A stretch of 64,000 bases of DNA from Bacteroidota bacterium (GTDB lineage Bacteria > Bacteroidota > Bacteroidia > Flavobacteriales > Flavobacteriaceae): positions 43,476-107,475 of the forward strand of contig JAEWHE010000033.1 of assembly GCA_023387965.1 (NCBI GenBank). Reading direction: 5' to 3'. A program made the translations under genes and the position numbers. The notes under the pieces are model-generated. The model did no database searches and was not told the DNA's origin. It worked only from the letters and a program-made list of their open reading frames with translations. Below are positions 8,265 to 17,776 of the stretch, piece by piece; the stretch's first letter is position 1, and every line of letters begins with the position of its first letter.

Positions 8265-9422
8265 ATGGAAAATTTTAAAATGATTGCCAAAACTTTTTTT
8301 GGCTTTGAAGAAATATTAGAACAAGAATTGCTGAGACTTGGAGCACAACAAGTGGAAAAAGGAGTGAGGATGGTTCAGTTTGTGGGTGATAAAGGTTTTA
8401 TGTACAAATCGAATTTGGCCTTGCGAACCGCTTTAAAAATTTTAAAACCCATACATAAATTTCGCGCTGGGAACGAAAACGGCTTTTATCACGGCGTTCG
8501 AAGCATTGATTGGTCAAAATATTTGCATTCGAGTAAAACCTTTGTGATTGACGCTACCGTTCATTCCGATTTTTTTCGTCATTCGCAATTTGTGGCGCAA
8601 AAAGCAAAAGACGCTATTGTAGATCAGTTTCGTGACAAGTTTGGTTCTCGACCAAGCATTGACAAAGATTATCCGGATTTGCGAATCAATATCCACATTG
8701 ATCGTGATCAAATTACCGTTTCGTTAGATACTTCGGGGGCTTCTTTACATCATCGTGGTTATAAAACCGCAACAAATATTGCTCCAATAAACGAAGTTTT
8801 GGCAGCAGGAATTTTGTTGCTTTCGGGTTGGGACGGACAAAGTGATTTTTTAGATCCAATGTGTGGTTCCGGAACATTTTTGGCGGAAGCCGCAATGATT
8901 GCTTGTAACATTCCAGCTAATATTAATAGACGAGAATTTGCTTTTGAAAAATGGAATGACTGGGAGAATGAATTATTTGATAAAGTTACTGATTCACTGT
9001 TGAATAAAACGCGTGACTTCAACTATTCAATTAAGGGTTTTGACAAATCTCCATCTGCGGTTTTGAAGGCAAAAGATAACGTGAAAAATGCCAATTTAGA
9101 AGAATATATTTCAGTTTCTGAAAATAATTTTTTCCAAAGCGAAAAACAATCCGAAGGCAAATTACACATCGTTTTCAATCCACCTTATGGCGAAAGACTA
9201 GATATTGAAATGGAGCGTTTTTACAAAAATATTGGCGATACTTTGAAACAAAATTATCCCGGAACAAACGCATGGTTTATCACCGCAAATCTTGAAGCCT
9301 TAAAATTTGTAGGCTTGAAACCTTCCCGAAAAATCAAATTGTTTAACGGTAGTTTAGAATCTCGTTTGGTAAAATACGAAATGTACGAAGGTTCAAAAAG
9401 AGCAAAGTTTCAGGAGTCGTAG
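8265..9422 (+). CDS. THUMP-domain class I SAM-dependent RNA N2-guanine methyltransferase (RlmL N-terminal type)
   Basis: 385 residues from the ATG at 8265 (an upstream TTG in frame is less likely; ATG at 8280 is an alternative). N-terminal THUMP RNA-binding region ~50-155, then the methyltransferase: DPMCGSGTFLAEAAM (motif I) near 200 and the catalytic NPPYGERL (motif IV, N2-guanine type) near 308. It corresponds to the first half of E. coli RlmL, which makes m2G2445 in 23S rRNA; the same target is likely but not shown. The C-terminus lacks the RlmK half, as is normal outside gamma-proteobacteria. Confidence 0.88.
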   Translation: MENFKMIAKTFFGFEEILEQELLRLGAQQVEKGVRMVQFVGDKGFMYKSNLALRTALKILKPIHKFRAGNENGFYHGVRSIDWSKYLHSSKTFVIDATVHSDFFRHSQFVAQKAKDAIVDQFRDKFGSRPSIDKDYPDLRINIHIDRDQITVSLDTSGASLHHRGYKTATNIAPINEVLAAGILLLSGWDGQSDFLDPMCGSGTFLAEAAMIACNIPANINRREFAFEKWNDWENELFDKVTDSLLNKTRDFNYSIKGFDKSPSAVLKAKDNVKNANLEEYISVSENNFFQSEKQSEGKLHIVFNPPYGERLDIEMERFYKNIGDTLKQNYPGTNAWFITANLEALKFVGLKPSRKIKLFNGSLESRLVKYEMYEGSKRAKFQES

Positions 9423-9469
9423 CATTACATTTTAAAGAAAATTAAATTATAAAAATAAATTCAAAAAAA

Positions 9470-9703
9470 ATGAGTTTAAAAACTAGAGCTTTCGTGTATC
9501 AATTGTTGTGTTTTGCAGCATTGTTCATCCTTTTCAGATTTTTAATTGACGCTTTTACTAATTTGACCGGATTTTGGATTCCGTTGACAGCGTTTGTAGT
9601 TGCTACAATCTTGGCGCCACAATTTCAAGCGATTAGAACCAACGAAGGCGAAAAATTATTCATGAAATGGATTTTTATGAAAGGCATCAAACAAATTAAG
9701 TAA
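9470..9703 (+). CDS. Small two-helix membrane protein, unknown function
   Basis: 77 residues: a basic N-terminus, hydrophobic segments at about 8-27 and 34-49, then a short polar, basic tail ending IKQIK. The start ATG follows an A-rich stretch typical of Bacteroidota translation initiation. It is followed by a clear terminator at 9705. I do not recognise the family. Confidence 0.65.
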   Translation: MSLKTRAFVYQLLCFAALFILFRFLIDAFTNLTGFWIPLTAFVVATILAPQFQAIRTNEGEKLFMKWIFMKGIKQIK

Positions 9704-9704
9704 C

Positions 9705-9738
9705 AAAAAAGCGGAACCAAATTGATTCCGCTTTTTTT
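9705..9738. terminator. Bidirectional intrinsic terminator
   Basis: AAAAAAGCGGAA (9705-9716) pairs with TTCCGCTTTTTT (9726-9737), with a 9-nt loop. Serves the small membrane protein gene on + and the DUF6048 gene on -. Confidence 0.85.
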
Positions 9739-10480
9739 ATTGTTTTTCGGTATTGTTTTCTACTTTTTGCTGTTTTTTATACAATGGAATAAAATAACTT
9801 AGGGTGTAATTAAATCCTACGCCAAAACTTCCGTCATAAGTTCTATTAAAGCCCGGAATATAAAGGTTATCAAAGTCATTAGGCTTTTTATTTGATACCA
9901 AATAATTCATTCTCACGCTAAATCCCATAAAAAGATTATCGAAGATTTCCGCTTTCATTCCCGCCACAAATTCGAGCCAATGAGCTGATAAACCGTCAAA
10001 AGTTCTGCCTTCAGTAATTAAACTTTCGTTACTAAAATATGGATTTGGATTATAAATAGTGTAACTGTTCAATTCTTGCGAAAAAGTACTAAAACCGTAA
10101 CGTGCTCCAATGGTAATCATGTTTTCCATGTCCAACCAATTGTCATACAAATTGTAATCAGCTCCAAATTTTACAAAAGTTCCTTTGGTCGTAAAATTCA
10201 GTTGGGGTTCGTTAGTAGTTTTGTTTTCATTTCCAAATTCTCCCGCAATGTAAATTTTTTTATTAAAACGATAATCGGCAGTAATTTCAAAACCTTTGTA
10301 ATCTTTATCGTAGAAACTTCGGGCTATTTTAAACAAATCTGCTCCAACTCTCAAACCGTATCTGTCCGGAAATTTTTGCGCAACTATCGTGTCCGTCGCA
10401 GTTTCCTGAGCCGAAATGTTCGCACAAAACAGCAAGCAGAAAAAATTAAAAATAAAAATTGAGGTGTGCTTCATCTTCAT
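9737..10480 (-). CDS. DUF6048 family outer-membrane beta-barrel-like protein
   Basis: 247 residues from the ATG at 10480 (or 10474), beginning with a signal peptide that ends ANISAQ. The mature part is a run of amphipathic beta strands (GLRVGADLFKI, KGFEITADYRF, YIAGEFG, TFVKFGADYNLYD) with repeated aromatic-ended strands and a C-terminal NYTLSYFIPLY, consistent with an outer-membrane barrel. It matches, from memory, DUF6048, found next to DUF6452 and rlmD in Flavobacteriia. The start lies inside the end of the upstream lipoprotein gene (35-bp overlap), suggesting translational coupling. Confidence 0.78.
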   Translation of the reverse strand: MKMKHTSIFIFNFFCLLFCANISAQETATDTIVAQKFPDRYGLRVGADLFKIARSFYDKDYKGFEITADYRFNKKIYIAGEFGNENKTTNEPQLNFTTKGTFVKFGADYNLYDNWLDMENMITIGARYGFSTFSQELNSYTIYNPNPYFSNESLITEGRTFDGLSAHWLEFVAGMKAEIFDNLFMGFSVRMNYLVSNKKPNDFDNLYIPGFNRTYDGSFGVGFNYTLSYFIPLYKKQQKVENNTEKQ

Positions 10481-10964
10481 TTTCAATGGTGTTTTGTTCG
10501 TTTGTAATGGTTTGAATCCAGTTGGCATCGGTTCCGCCGGTTCGGGTAACATCGGTTAAAGAAAAATTCATTTTGTAGCCACAAGCACGCGAAACGTAAA
10601 TTTGCATTCTTGAATAATCGATGGTCAATGTATCTGTATTTTGTTGTGCTGAACCGTTGAAATTGGTTAAAATATAAGTCGTAACATCGCTGTCTAGACG
10701 TAACGGCAAGGCAATAGAATTTGCATTTGTAAGAAAACGTGCTTCGCCTTCACCTTCGGAATTAAAAACCAAACGATTTTCTTCAGAAATTTCTCTGGCA
10801 GAAAAATTTGTCAGGTTTTTGGCAACAGAAGAATTGGTTTGATCAAAAAAATTAATCACCAATCGTGGAGTTGTTGGAGTACTTTCGGCACAAATATCAT
10901 CTTTTTCGCAACCCGAAAAAATTCCTAAAAAAAGAAGTCCCAAAAAAATTAAATATTTTTTCAT
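10446..10964 (-). CDS. DUF6452 family lipoprotein
   Basis: 172 residues from the ATG at 10964; the longer frame to 11030 overlaps rlmD and is rejected because the signal peptide begins at MKKYLIF. The lipobox is IFSGC. The mature protein contains CAESTPTTPRLVI and a later ACGYKMNFSL, so a disulfide between the two cysteines is possible. Family recognised from memory; function unknown. It lies 7 bp after the rlmD stop and overlaps the DUF6048 gene, forming a three-gene unit. Confidence 0.78.
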   Translation of the reverse strand: MKKYLIFLGLLFLGIFSGCEKDDICAESTPTTPRLVINFFDQTNSSVAKNLTNFSAREISEENRLVFNSEGEGEARFLTNANSIALPLRLDSDVTTYILTNFNGSAQQNTDTLTIDYSRMQIYVSRACGYKMNFSLTDVTRTGGTDANWIQTITNEQNTIENEDEAHLNFYF

Positions 10965-10971
10965 TTTGAAA

Positions 10972-12384
10972 TTATCGTTTTTCCAAAAGTACAACATTTT
11001 CCACGTGGTGCGTTTGCGGAAACATGTCAACCGGACGAACTTTTACGACTTTGTACATTTCATCCATTAACGCCAAATCTCTTGCTTGTGTCGCCGAACT
11101 ACAGCTTACATACACGATTTTTTCTGCACCAATATTTAAAATTTGCGCCACAACATCTTTGTGCATGCCATCTCGTGGCGGATCAGTAATAATCACGTCG
11201 GGTTTGCCATGTTGGGCAATAAAAGCGTCGTTGAAAACTTCTTTCATATCGCCTACAAAAAATTCGCAGTTGGTGATATTGTTGCGTTTGGCATTTTCTT
11301 TTGCGTCAGCAATGGCTTCAGGAACGGCTTCTACACCAATTACCTTTTTGGCTTTTTTTGATACAAATTGCGCAATTGTTCCAGTTCCGGTGTAAAGATC
11401 GTAAACCAACTCATTTCCCGTTAAACCAGCAAAATCGCGGGTAATTTTGTACAATTCATAAGCTTGTTCCGAATTGGTTTGGTAAAAAGATTTGGCATTG
11501 ATGCTAAATTTCAAACCTTCCATTTCTTCCAAAATGTAATCTCTACCTTTATATAGAATCACATTTTGGTCGTAAATCGTATCATTTGCCTTGCTGTTAA
11601 TTACGTATTGCAAAGATGTGATATTTGGAAATTTTTCCAATAAAAAATCAAGCAAACCTTCACGTTGCGTTTTATTATCTTCAAAAAACTGAATCAACAC
11701 CATTATTTCTCCGGTTGAAGCCGTACGAATCATCAAAGTTCGTAGTAAACCTTCGTGGTTTCTTGGGTTGAAAAACGCCAAATCATGTTCATTAGCATAA
11801 TCTCTAATGCTGTTTCTAATGGCATTTGAAGGATCTTGCTGTAAAAAACATTGGGTTACATCAAGAATTTTATCCCACATTTTCGGGATGTGAAAACCAA
11901 GTGCATTTTTATTGTCGAGTTCTTCGCCGCTTTCAATTTCTTTTTCGGTCATCCATCGCGCGTTTGAAAAAGAAAATTCCATTTTATTTCTGTAAAAAAA
12001 TTGTTTAGCAGAACCTAAAATCGGGTCAAATTCGGGCAAATCAATTTTTCCAATTCTTTTCAAATGATTAAAAACTTCATTGTTTTTGTAATAAAGTTGT
12101 TTTTCGTAAGTCATGTTTTGCCACTTACAACCTCCACAAGCGCCAAAATGCTGGCAAACAGGTTCAATTCTATCTTCGGAAAATTCTTTTACGGCAATGG
12201 CTTTTCCTTCGTAATACGCTTTTCGCTTTTTAAAAGTTTGCACATCTACCACATCTCCCGGAACAACATTCGGAATAAAAATTACTTTTCCATCCGGAGC
12301 TTTCGCTACCGAAACGCCTTTGGCTCCAGCATCGAGAACTTTAACATCTTCAAAAATTATTCTATCGGTTTTTTTTCTTCCCAT
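10972..12384 (-). CDS. rlmD: 23S rRNA (uracil(1939)-C5)-methyltransferase RlmD
   Basis: 470-residue RumA-type m5U methyltransferase. TRAM domain at ~8-66; [4Fe-4S]-type cysteines Cys77, Cys83 and Cys86 in CQHFGACGGCKW; SAM motif LVYDLYTGTGTIAQF; motif IV ITDPPRDGMH; catalytic Cys in VYVSCSS. Methylates U1939 in E. coli; other bacterial members may also do U747, so exact positions are inferred. First gene of the minus-strand unit with DUF6452 and DUF6048. Confidence 0.88.
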   Translation of the reverse strand: MGRKKTDRIIFEDVKVLDAGAKGVSVAKAPDGKVIFIPNVVPGDVVDVQTFKKRKAYYEGKAIAVKEFSEDRIEPVCQHFGACGGCKWQNMTYEKQLYYKNNEVFNHLKRIGKIDLPEFDPILGSAKQFFYRNKMEFSFSNARWMTEKEIESGEELDNKNALGFHIPKMWDKILDVTQCFLQQDPSNAIRNSIRDYANEHDLAFFNPRNHEGLLRTLMIRTASTGEIMVLIQFFEDNKTQREGLLDFLLEKFPNITSLQYVINSKANDTIYDQNVILYKGRDYILEEMEGLKFSINAKSFYQTNSEQAYELYKITRDFAGLTGNELVYDLYTGTGTIAQFVSKKAKKVIGVEAVPEAIADAKENAKRNNITNCEFFVGDMKEVFNDAFIAQHGKPDVIITDPPRDGMHKDVVAQILNIGAEKIVYVSCSSATQARDLALMDEMYKVVKVRPVDMFPQTHHVENVVLLEKR

Positions 12385-12562
12385 GGCGCAAAAGTAAGGG
12401 TTTTAATTGAAAGTTTTTGTAATAAACTATACATCAATAAGTATTCTTCTAAGTAAAAATCAATGACAATACGAAATACGAAAAAAAAATGATTTATCAA
12501 AGAGAATTAATTTATTTTTGCCAAACCCAAAAACTACCACAATTTTTTTTAAAACTAAAAGC

Positions 12563-12583
12563 AAATACTTTTCGTAAGTATTT
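12563..12583. other. Stem-loop upstream of the GTG-start gene
   Basis: AAATACTT (12563-12570), loop ttcgt, AAGTATTT (12576-12583). It lies 18 bp before the GTG start at 12602 and could be an operator or a leader hairpin; no T-run follows. Confidence 0.45.
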
Positions 12584-12601
12584 TCTAACAAAAATTGTAT
12601 T

Positions 12602-12895
12602 GTGGTGAAATCTATTTTGACAAACGAAACAAAAACGGAACTCATTGACGCCATTTTCCATGTGGTTCAAAATCTTCGTGCGGAACAGTCAAATTATATT
12701 GAACTTTGGCTTTACAGAAATGGAATCCGAGGGATTTTAGTTGATGATAACGCCAATGAATTTTTTTTAGTGGTCGGAAATTCCAGTTATCACGCTGTTT
12801 TGTTAAGAAAAGTAAAACTGTACCATGATGCTTCTCGTGCTGAAATTACCATGATTGTAAACGAGGCCTTCTCTTATTTACCGCCGGCTTTATAA
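12602..12895 (+). CDS. Conserved-looking small protein, unknown function
   Basis: 97 residues with tandem GTG codons at 12602 and 12605 as the only plausible starts. The sequence alternates helix and strand (ELIDAIFHVVQNLRAE, YIELWLYRNGIRGILVDD, FFLVVGNSSYHAVLLRKVKL), has no signal peptide and no membrane segment, so it is cytosolic. I do not recognise it. It is flanked by intergenic DNA on both sides and appears monocistronic. Confidence 0.6.
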   Translation: MVKSILTNETKTELIDAIFHVVQNLRAEQSNYIELWLYRNGIRGILVDDNANEFFLVVGNSSYHAVLLRKVKLYHDASRAEITMIVNEAFSYLPPAL

Positions 12896-12984
12896 TTTTT
12901 TTGCAAATCTTAGAAAAACTGATTGATGATTAGCCAAAGGCAAAAACGTGGAGAAAATTTTGAGCAGCTAAAAGATTACATAAA

Positions 12985-13019
12985 TTTAGATGTTTTTTCT
13001 GTAATGATTTAGATGTTTT
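12985..13019 (+). repeat. Direct repeat TTTAGATGTTTT, 23-bp spacing, upstream of small hydrophilic gene
   Basis: The 12-mer occurs at 12985-12996 and 13008-13019, 23 bp apart, about two helical turns, and ends 36 bp before the ATG at 13055. It could be a tandem activator or repressor site; no other evidence. Confidence 0.4.
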
Positions 13020-13054
13020 GAAATCGTAATTTTATGATTCAAAAAAATATCGTT

Positions 13055-13225
13055 ATGGAAAATTCAGAAAAAAATCACAAAGACGAACGCGAAAAAGCCA
13101 ATAACGGCGATTGGAACAAACAACGTCCCGAATCCGAAAAACAAAATGAAGGTTACGACGGCGAAAACAAAAATGATAATAGTGGAGGAGCCGGAAGCAC
13201 CGGAAGTGCCGCTACTAACAGTTAA
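13055..13225 (+). CDS. Very hydrophilic small protein, unknown
   Basis: 56 residues from the ATG at 13055 (an upstream ATG at 13034 would add seven). Composition is extreme: about half are N, K, E, D, G or Q, with no hydrophobic core; the C-terminus is GGAGSTGSAATNS. It looks intrinsically disordered and resembles the small hydrophilic stress-related proteins seen in Bacteroidota, but I cannot assign a family. A clean terminator follows at 13231, which supports it being a real gene. Confidence 0.6.
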   Translation: MENSEKNHKDEREKANNGDWNKQRPESEKQNEGYDGENKNDNSGGAGSTGSAATNS

Positions 13226-13230
13226 ATTAT

Positions 13231-13253
13231 TCCCTGCGATGCAGGGATTTTTT
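13231..13253 (+). terminator. Intrinsic terminator
   Basis: TCCCTGC gat GCAGGGA followed by six T, directly after the small hydrophilic gene. Confidence 0.85.
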
Positions 13254-13341
13254 ATGCAAAAAATTCCGACAACAAAGCCGATATTTTCATAAATTCGTAA
13301 TCAATGTTTCAGTAAAAATAAAATCCAACTGATAAAAATCC

Positions 13342-15246
13342 ATGCAAACCATTCCACACAGCTTATTCACTGATTTCGATATTAATCTTTTTAATTCGGG
13401 AAAACATTTCCGATTGTTCGAAAAATTTGGAGCACATATTATTGAAGTAGAAAATAATTTGGGCGTTTATTTTGCGGTTTGGGCACCTTCGGCAAAAAAA
13501 GTTTCGGTAGTTGGCGATTTTAATTATTGGAATGATGAGCAAAATCCGTTGTTGGTTCGTTGGGATAATTCCGGGATTTGGGAAGGTTTTGTTCCAAATG
13601 CAAAAAAAGGTCAGAAATATAAATTCAAAATTTTTTCTAATCACAATAATTATGTAGTTGAAAAATCCGATCCTTACGCTATTTTTTGCGAAAATGCTCC
13701 CGGAACCGCTTCTATTATTTGGGATTTTCCACATCAATGGAACGACGAATTGTGGTTGAAAAATCGGGAAAACCGAAACAATCTCAACCAACCATTTTCA
13801 GTTTATGAAGTTCATTTGGCGTCTTGGCGAAAAAATGTCCACGAAAATCGTTCGTTAACATATCGTGAACACGCAGAAGAATTGGTGAATTATGTGAAAA
13901 AAACCGGATTTACCCACGTAGAATTAATGCCAATTATGGAATATCCTTACGAACCTTCGTGGGGTTATCAAATCACCGGATATTTTGCGCCAACTTCGCG
14001 TTTTGGCAATCCCGAAGATTTTATGGCGTTGATTGATGCGTTTCATCAGGCGGAAATTGGCGTAATTCTCGATTGGGTTCCATCGCATTTTCCGGAAGAC
14101 GAAAACGGTTTGGGATATTTTGACGGTTCACATCTTTATGAACATCCCGACAGAAATAAAGGCTATCATCCGGATTGGAAAAGTTTAATTTTTAATTACG
14201 GCAGAAATCAGGTTCGATCGTTTTTGATTAGCAATGCTGCTTTTTGGATGCAAAAATACCATGTTGACGCGCTTCGCGTTGATGCTGTTGCCTCGATGTT
14301 ATACCTCGATTATTCAAGGGAAGATGGCGATTGGGAACCGAATATTTTTGGTGGAAGAGAAAACCTCGAAGCCATATCTTTTTTGCAAGAATTAAATACA
14401 GAATTGTACCAAAGTTTCCCGGGAATCCAAACCATCGCCGAAGAAAGTACTTCTTTTCCAATGGTTTCAAAACCAGTATTTACGGGAGGTTTAGGATTTG
14501 GCATGAAATGGATGATGGGTTGGATGCACGACACGCTTCAATATTTTAAAAAAGATGCGATTCACCGGAAATACCACCAAAACGACCTTACTTTTAGCAT
14601 GACTTATGCGTTTACCGAAAATTTTATGTTGCCGCTTTCTCACGACGAAGTGGTTTACGGAAAAAAATCAATTTTTGGAAGAATGCCTGGCGATGAATGG
14701 CAACAATTTGCTAATCTTCGATTGTTGTATTCGTACATGTTCACGCATCCGGGAACAAAATTACTTTTTATGGGAGGCGAATTTGCCCAAAGTGCCGAAT
14801 GGAATTTTCAGCAAAGTTTAGATTGGCATTTGTTAGAATATAATTTTCACAAAGGAATTCAATCGTTGATTACCGATTTAAATTTTTTGTACCAAAGCGA
14901 ACCGGCTTTGTATGAAAAGCAATTTTCGCATGAAGGTTTTGAGTGGATCAACTATCAAGATCACGAAAATTCTGTTTTGGCATTTATTAGGAAAGGGAAT
15001 CTTTCGGAAAATAATCTGGTTGTGGTGTGTAATTTAACGCCAATGGTTCGGGAAAATTACCGGATTGGTTTTCCTTCAAATGAAAATTGGCGATTACTTT
15101 TTAATAGTGATGCGAGTAAATTTTGCGGAAGCGAAATCAATCAAAATAAAATTAAAATCGAAAAAATTTTATGGGACGGAAAAGATTTTTCTGCGGCGTT
15201 GACTTTGCCGGCTTTATCGTTAATGATTTTTAAGGCAAAAGTGTAA
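13342..15246 (+). CDS. glgB: 1,4-alpha-glucan branching enzyme (GH13)
   Basis: 634 residues. Introduces alpha-1,6 branches into glycogen. N-terminal CBM48 (~25-120, with VSVVGDFNYWN), then the GH13 barrel: nucleophile Asp314 in DALRVDAVAS, acid/base Glu367 in TIAEEST, and transition-state Asp in LPLSHDEVVYG, then a C-terminal beta domain. This is the shorter branching-enzyme form that lacks the extra N-terminal domain of E. coli GlgB. The next gene is a GH31 glucosidase, so both act on alpha-glucans; glgA and glgC are not in the window. Confidence 0.95.
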   Translation: MQTIPHSLFTDFDINLFNSGKHFRLFEKFGAHIIEVENNLGVYFAVWAPSAKKVSVVGDFNYWNDEQNPLLVRWDNSGIWEGFVPNAKKGQKYKFKIFSNHNNYVVEKSDPYAIFCENAPGTASIIWDFPHQWNDELWLKNRENRNNLNQPFSVYEVHLASWRKNVHENRSLTYREHAEELVNYVKKTGFTHVELMPIMEYPYEPSWGYQITGYFAPTSRFGNPEDFMALIDAFHQAEIGVILDWVPSHFPEDENGLGYFDGSHLYEHPDRNKGYHPDWKSLIFNYGRNQVRSFLISNAAFWMQKYHVDALRVDAVASMLYLDYSREDGDWEPNIFGGRENLEAISFLQELNTELYQSFPGIQTIAEESTSFPMVSKPVFTGGLGFGMKWMMGWMHDTLQYFKKDAIHRKYHQNDLTFSMTYAFTENFMLPLSHDEVVYGKKSIFGRMPGDEWQQFANLRLLYSYMFTHPGTKLLFMGGEFAQSAEWNFQQSLDWHLLEYNFHKGIQSLITDLNFLYQSEPALYEKQFSHEGFEWINYQDHENSVLAFIRKGNLSENNLVVVCNLTPMVRENYRIGFPSNENWRLLFNSDASKFCGSEINQNKIKIEKILWDGKDFSAALTLPALSLMIFKAKV

Positions 15247-15342
15247 CGGACAACAATAACGTTTTCGTGAAAAAATATAAAAAATATTGGTGATGGTGTG
15301 AAAACTTGGTAAGTTTGAAACCGTTCCAAAGCAAGACAAAAT

Positions 15343-17742
15343 ATGATTACAAATACCGAATTAGAACATAAAGGAGATCTTTTTCCTTCAAAAATAATTA
15401 ATTGTGAACGTGACGGCGACAGCATTTTTTTCTACGCAGAAAATAATGTGGTGCTCAAAATTACAGTTTTGAGAGACAGTTTGCTACGTTTTCGTTTTAC
15501 TACAAAAGGTTACTTTAACAACGATTTTTCTTACGCAATCGATGAAAATCACACGCAAGGTTTCAATAAATTAGAAATTTCCGAAGACGAGAATTTTTAT
15601 TTTATCACGACCAGCAAAGTGATTTGTGAAGTGGCTAAAAAAGACATGAAACACCGTTTATTTGACGTTGAAAAAAATGCAATTCTTGAGGATGAACTTG
15701 GGTTTCACTGGGAAGAAATGTATGAATACGGCGGAAATGTGGTGAAAATGAGTAAAATTTCTAAGGATGGCGAAAGTTTTTATGGATTAGGTGACAAAGC
15801 CACTCATTTGAATTTAAAAGGAAAAAGACTTGAAAATTGGGCAACCGATCAATATGCTTTTTCGAAAGACCAAGAACCTTTGTACAAATCGGTTCCGTTT
15901 TACATTGGGTTAAAAGACAAAAATGCTTACGGCGTTTTTTTCGACAATACGTTTCGTACTTATTTTGATTTTGCGCACGAGCGAAGAAATGTAACCAGTT
16001 TTTGGGCAGAAGGAGGAGAGATGAATTATTATTTTTTCTACGGTCCGGAAATGCAAGATGTGGTTACTTCATACACAGATTTAACTGGAAAGCCAGAGTT
16101 ACCGCCACTTTGGGCTTTGGGTTATCACCAATGCAAGTGGAGTTATTATCCTGAAGCGAAGGTGAAAGAAATTGCCGGAAAATTCCGCGAGCTTCAAATT
16201 CCTTGCGACGGAATTTACCTCGATATTGATTACATGGATGGTTTTAGATGTTTTACTTGGAACAAAGATTATTTTCCAGACCCGAAGAAAATGGTGGCAG
16301 AATTGGCAGAAGACGGTTTCAAAACCATTGTAATTATTGATCCGGGAATCAAAATTGACCGTGATTATTGGGTTTACAACGAAGGAATTGAAAACGATTA
16401 TTTTTGCAAAAGAGCCGATGGACCTTTGATGAAAGGAAAAGTTTGGCCAGGCGAATGTAATTTTCCGGATTATACAAATCCAGAAGTCAGACAATGGTGG
16501 GCTGGTTTATTCAAAGAATTAATTGGCGAAATAGGAGTGAAAGGCGTTTGGAATGACATGAACGAGCCAGCCGTGATGGAAGTTCCTACCAAAACTTTTC
16601 CATTAGACGTTCGTCATGATTACGACGGAAATCCTTGCAGCCACAGGAAAGCACATAATATTTACGGAACGCAAATGGCTCGTGCAACGTATGAAGGCGT
16701 GAAAAAATTTGCTTACCCGAAACGTCCTTTTGTCATCACGCGTTCGGCTTATTCTGGAGCGCAAAAATATACTTCGTCATGGACTGGAGATAACGTGGCA
16801 AGTTGGGAACATCTTTGGATTGCCAATATTCAAATGCAGCGAATGTCTCTTTCCGGAATGGGTTTTACCGGTTCTGATATTGGTGGTTTTGCCGAACAGC
16901 CTTCCGGCGAATTATATGCAAGATGGATTCAATTAGGAGTTTTTCATCCTTTTTGCCGAACGCATTCTTCCGGACATCATGGCGAACAGGAACCTTGGGC
17001 TTTTGATGAAGAAGTTATCAATATCACTAGAAAATTTGTGAATCTTCGGTACCAATTATTACCTTATTTGTACACGATGTTTTACCAATATATTTCCGAA
17101 GGAATTCCAATGCTGAAACCTTTGGTGTATTTTGACCAAAAAGATCCGCAAACGCATTACCGAACCGATGAGTTTATTTTTGGAAATCAAATTTTAGTTT
17201 GCCCTATTTTGGAACCAAATTCAAAAGGAAGACGCATGTATATTCCTTCTGGCGAATGGTATAATTACTGGACAAACGAAAAAGTCTCCGGCGGAAAAGA
17301 GATGTGGGTTGATAGTCAATACGATGAAATTCCGGTATTTATAAAAAGTGGCGCGATTATCCCGAAATATCCTGTTCAACAATATGTTGGCGAAAAAGAT
17401 TTTGACGAAGTAACGCTTGATGTTTACTTTAAATCAGGAAAAGAAACTTCTGTTGTATATGAAGATGCTCAAGATGGTTATGATTATGCCAAAGGAAGAT
17501 ACAGTTTAAGAACATTTAAACTCACGGGAAAGGAAAACGAACTCATCATCACGCAACACAAAGAAGGAAAATTTGTAACCAATTATAGTGCGTTTAAATT
17601 TAATCTGATAGATTTGCCCTTTGAAATCAAATCGATTCAAATAGATAATGAAGAAGTGAATATTTCGGAGCTTCAATCAGAAAACGATAACTTTTTAACA
17701 ATAAATAAAGATTTTTCCGAATTACATATCGTCGGAAATTAG
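15343..17742 (+). CDS. Alpha-glucosidase / alpha-xylosidase-type glycoside hydrolase family 31
   Basis: 799 residues, no signal peptide, so probably cytoplasmic. Domains in order: N-terminal beta-sandwich (~1-235), GH31 barrel (~240-590) and C-terminal DUF5110-type beta domain. The catalytic nucleophile is Asp405 in GVWNDMNEP and the acid/base is Asp483 in SWTGDNVASW. The HSSGHHGEQEPW segment follows. GH31 members hydrolyse alpha-glucosides, and the glgB neighbour suggests glycogen or maltodextrin breakdown. It starts 96 bp after glgB. Confidence 0.92.
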   Translation: MITNTELEHKGDLFPSKIINCERDGDSIFFYAENNVVLKITVLRDSLLRFRFTTKGYFNNDFSYAIDENHTQGFNKLEISEDENFYFITTSKVICEVAKKDMKHRLFDVEKNAILEDELGFHWEEMYEYGGNVVKMSKISKDGESFYGLGDKATHLNLKGKRLENWATDQYAFSKDQEPLYKSVPFYIGLKDKNAYGVFFDNTFRTYFDFAHERRNVTSFWAEGGEMNYYFFYGPEMQDVVTSYTDLTGKPELPPLWALGYHQCKWSYYPEAKVKEIAGKFRELQIPCDGIYLDIDYMDGFRCFTWNKDYFPDPKKMVAELAEDGFKTIVIIDPGIKIDRDYWVYNEGIENDYFCKRADGPLMKGKVWPGECNFPDYTNPEVRQWWAGLFKELIGEIGVKGVWNDMNEPAVMEVPTKTFPLDVRHDYDGNPCSHRKAHNIYGTQMARATYEGVKKFAYPKRPFVITRSAYSGAQKYTSSWTGDNVASWEHLWIANIQMQRMSLSGMGFTGSDIGGFAEQPSGELYARWIQLGVFHPFCRTHSSGHHGEQEPWAFDEEVINITRKFVNLRYQLLPYLYTMFYQYISEGIPMLKPLVYFDQKDPQTHYRTDEFIFGNQILVCPILEPNSKGRRMYIPSGEWYNYWTNEKVSGGKEMWVDSQYDEIPVFIKSGAIIPKYPVQQYVGEKDFDEVTLDVYFKSGKETSVVYEDAQDGYDYAKGRYSLRTFKLTGKENELIITQHKEGKFVTNYSAFKFNLIDLPFEIKSIQIDNEEVNISELQSENDNFLTINKDFSELHIVGN

Positions 17743-17776
17743 TAAATTTGATTATAAACCATTTAAAAACGTAACC

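Noticed and set aside
10965..11030. Longer N-terminus for the DUF6452 gene
   Set aside because: It lies within the rlmD gene end and precedes a clear lipoprotein signal peptide at 10964.
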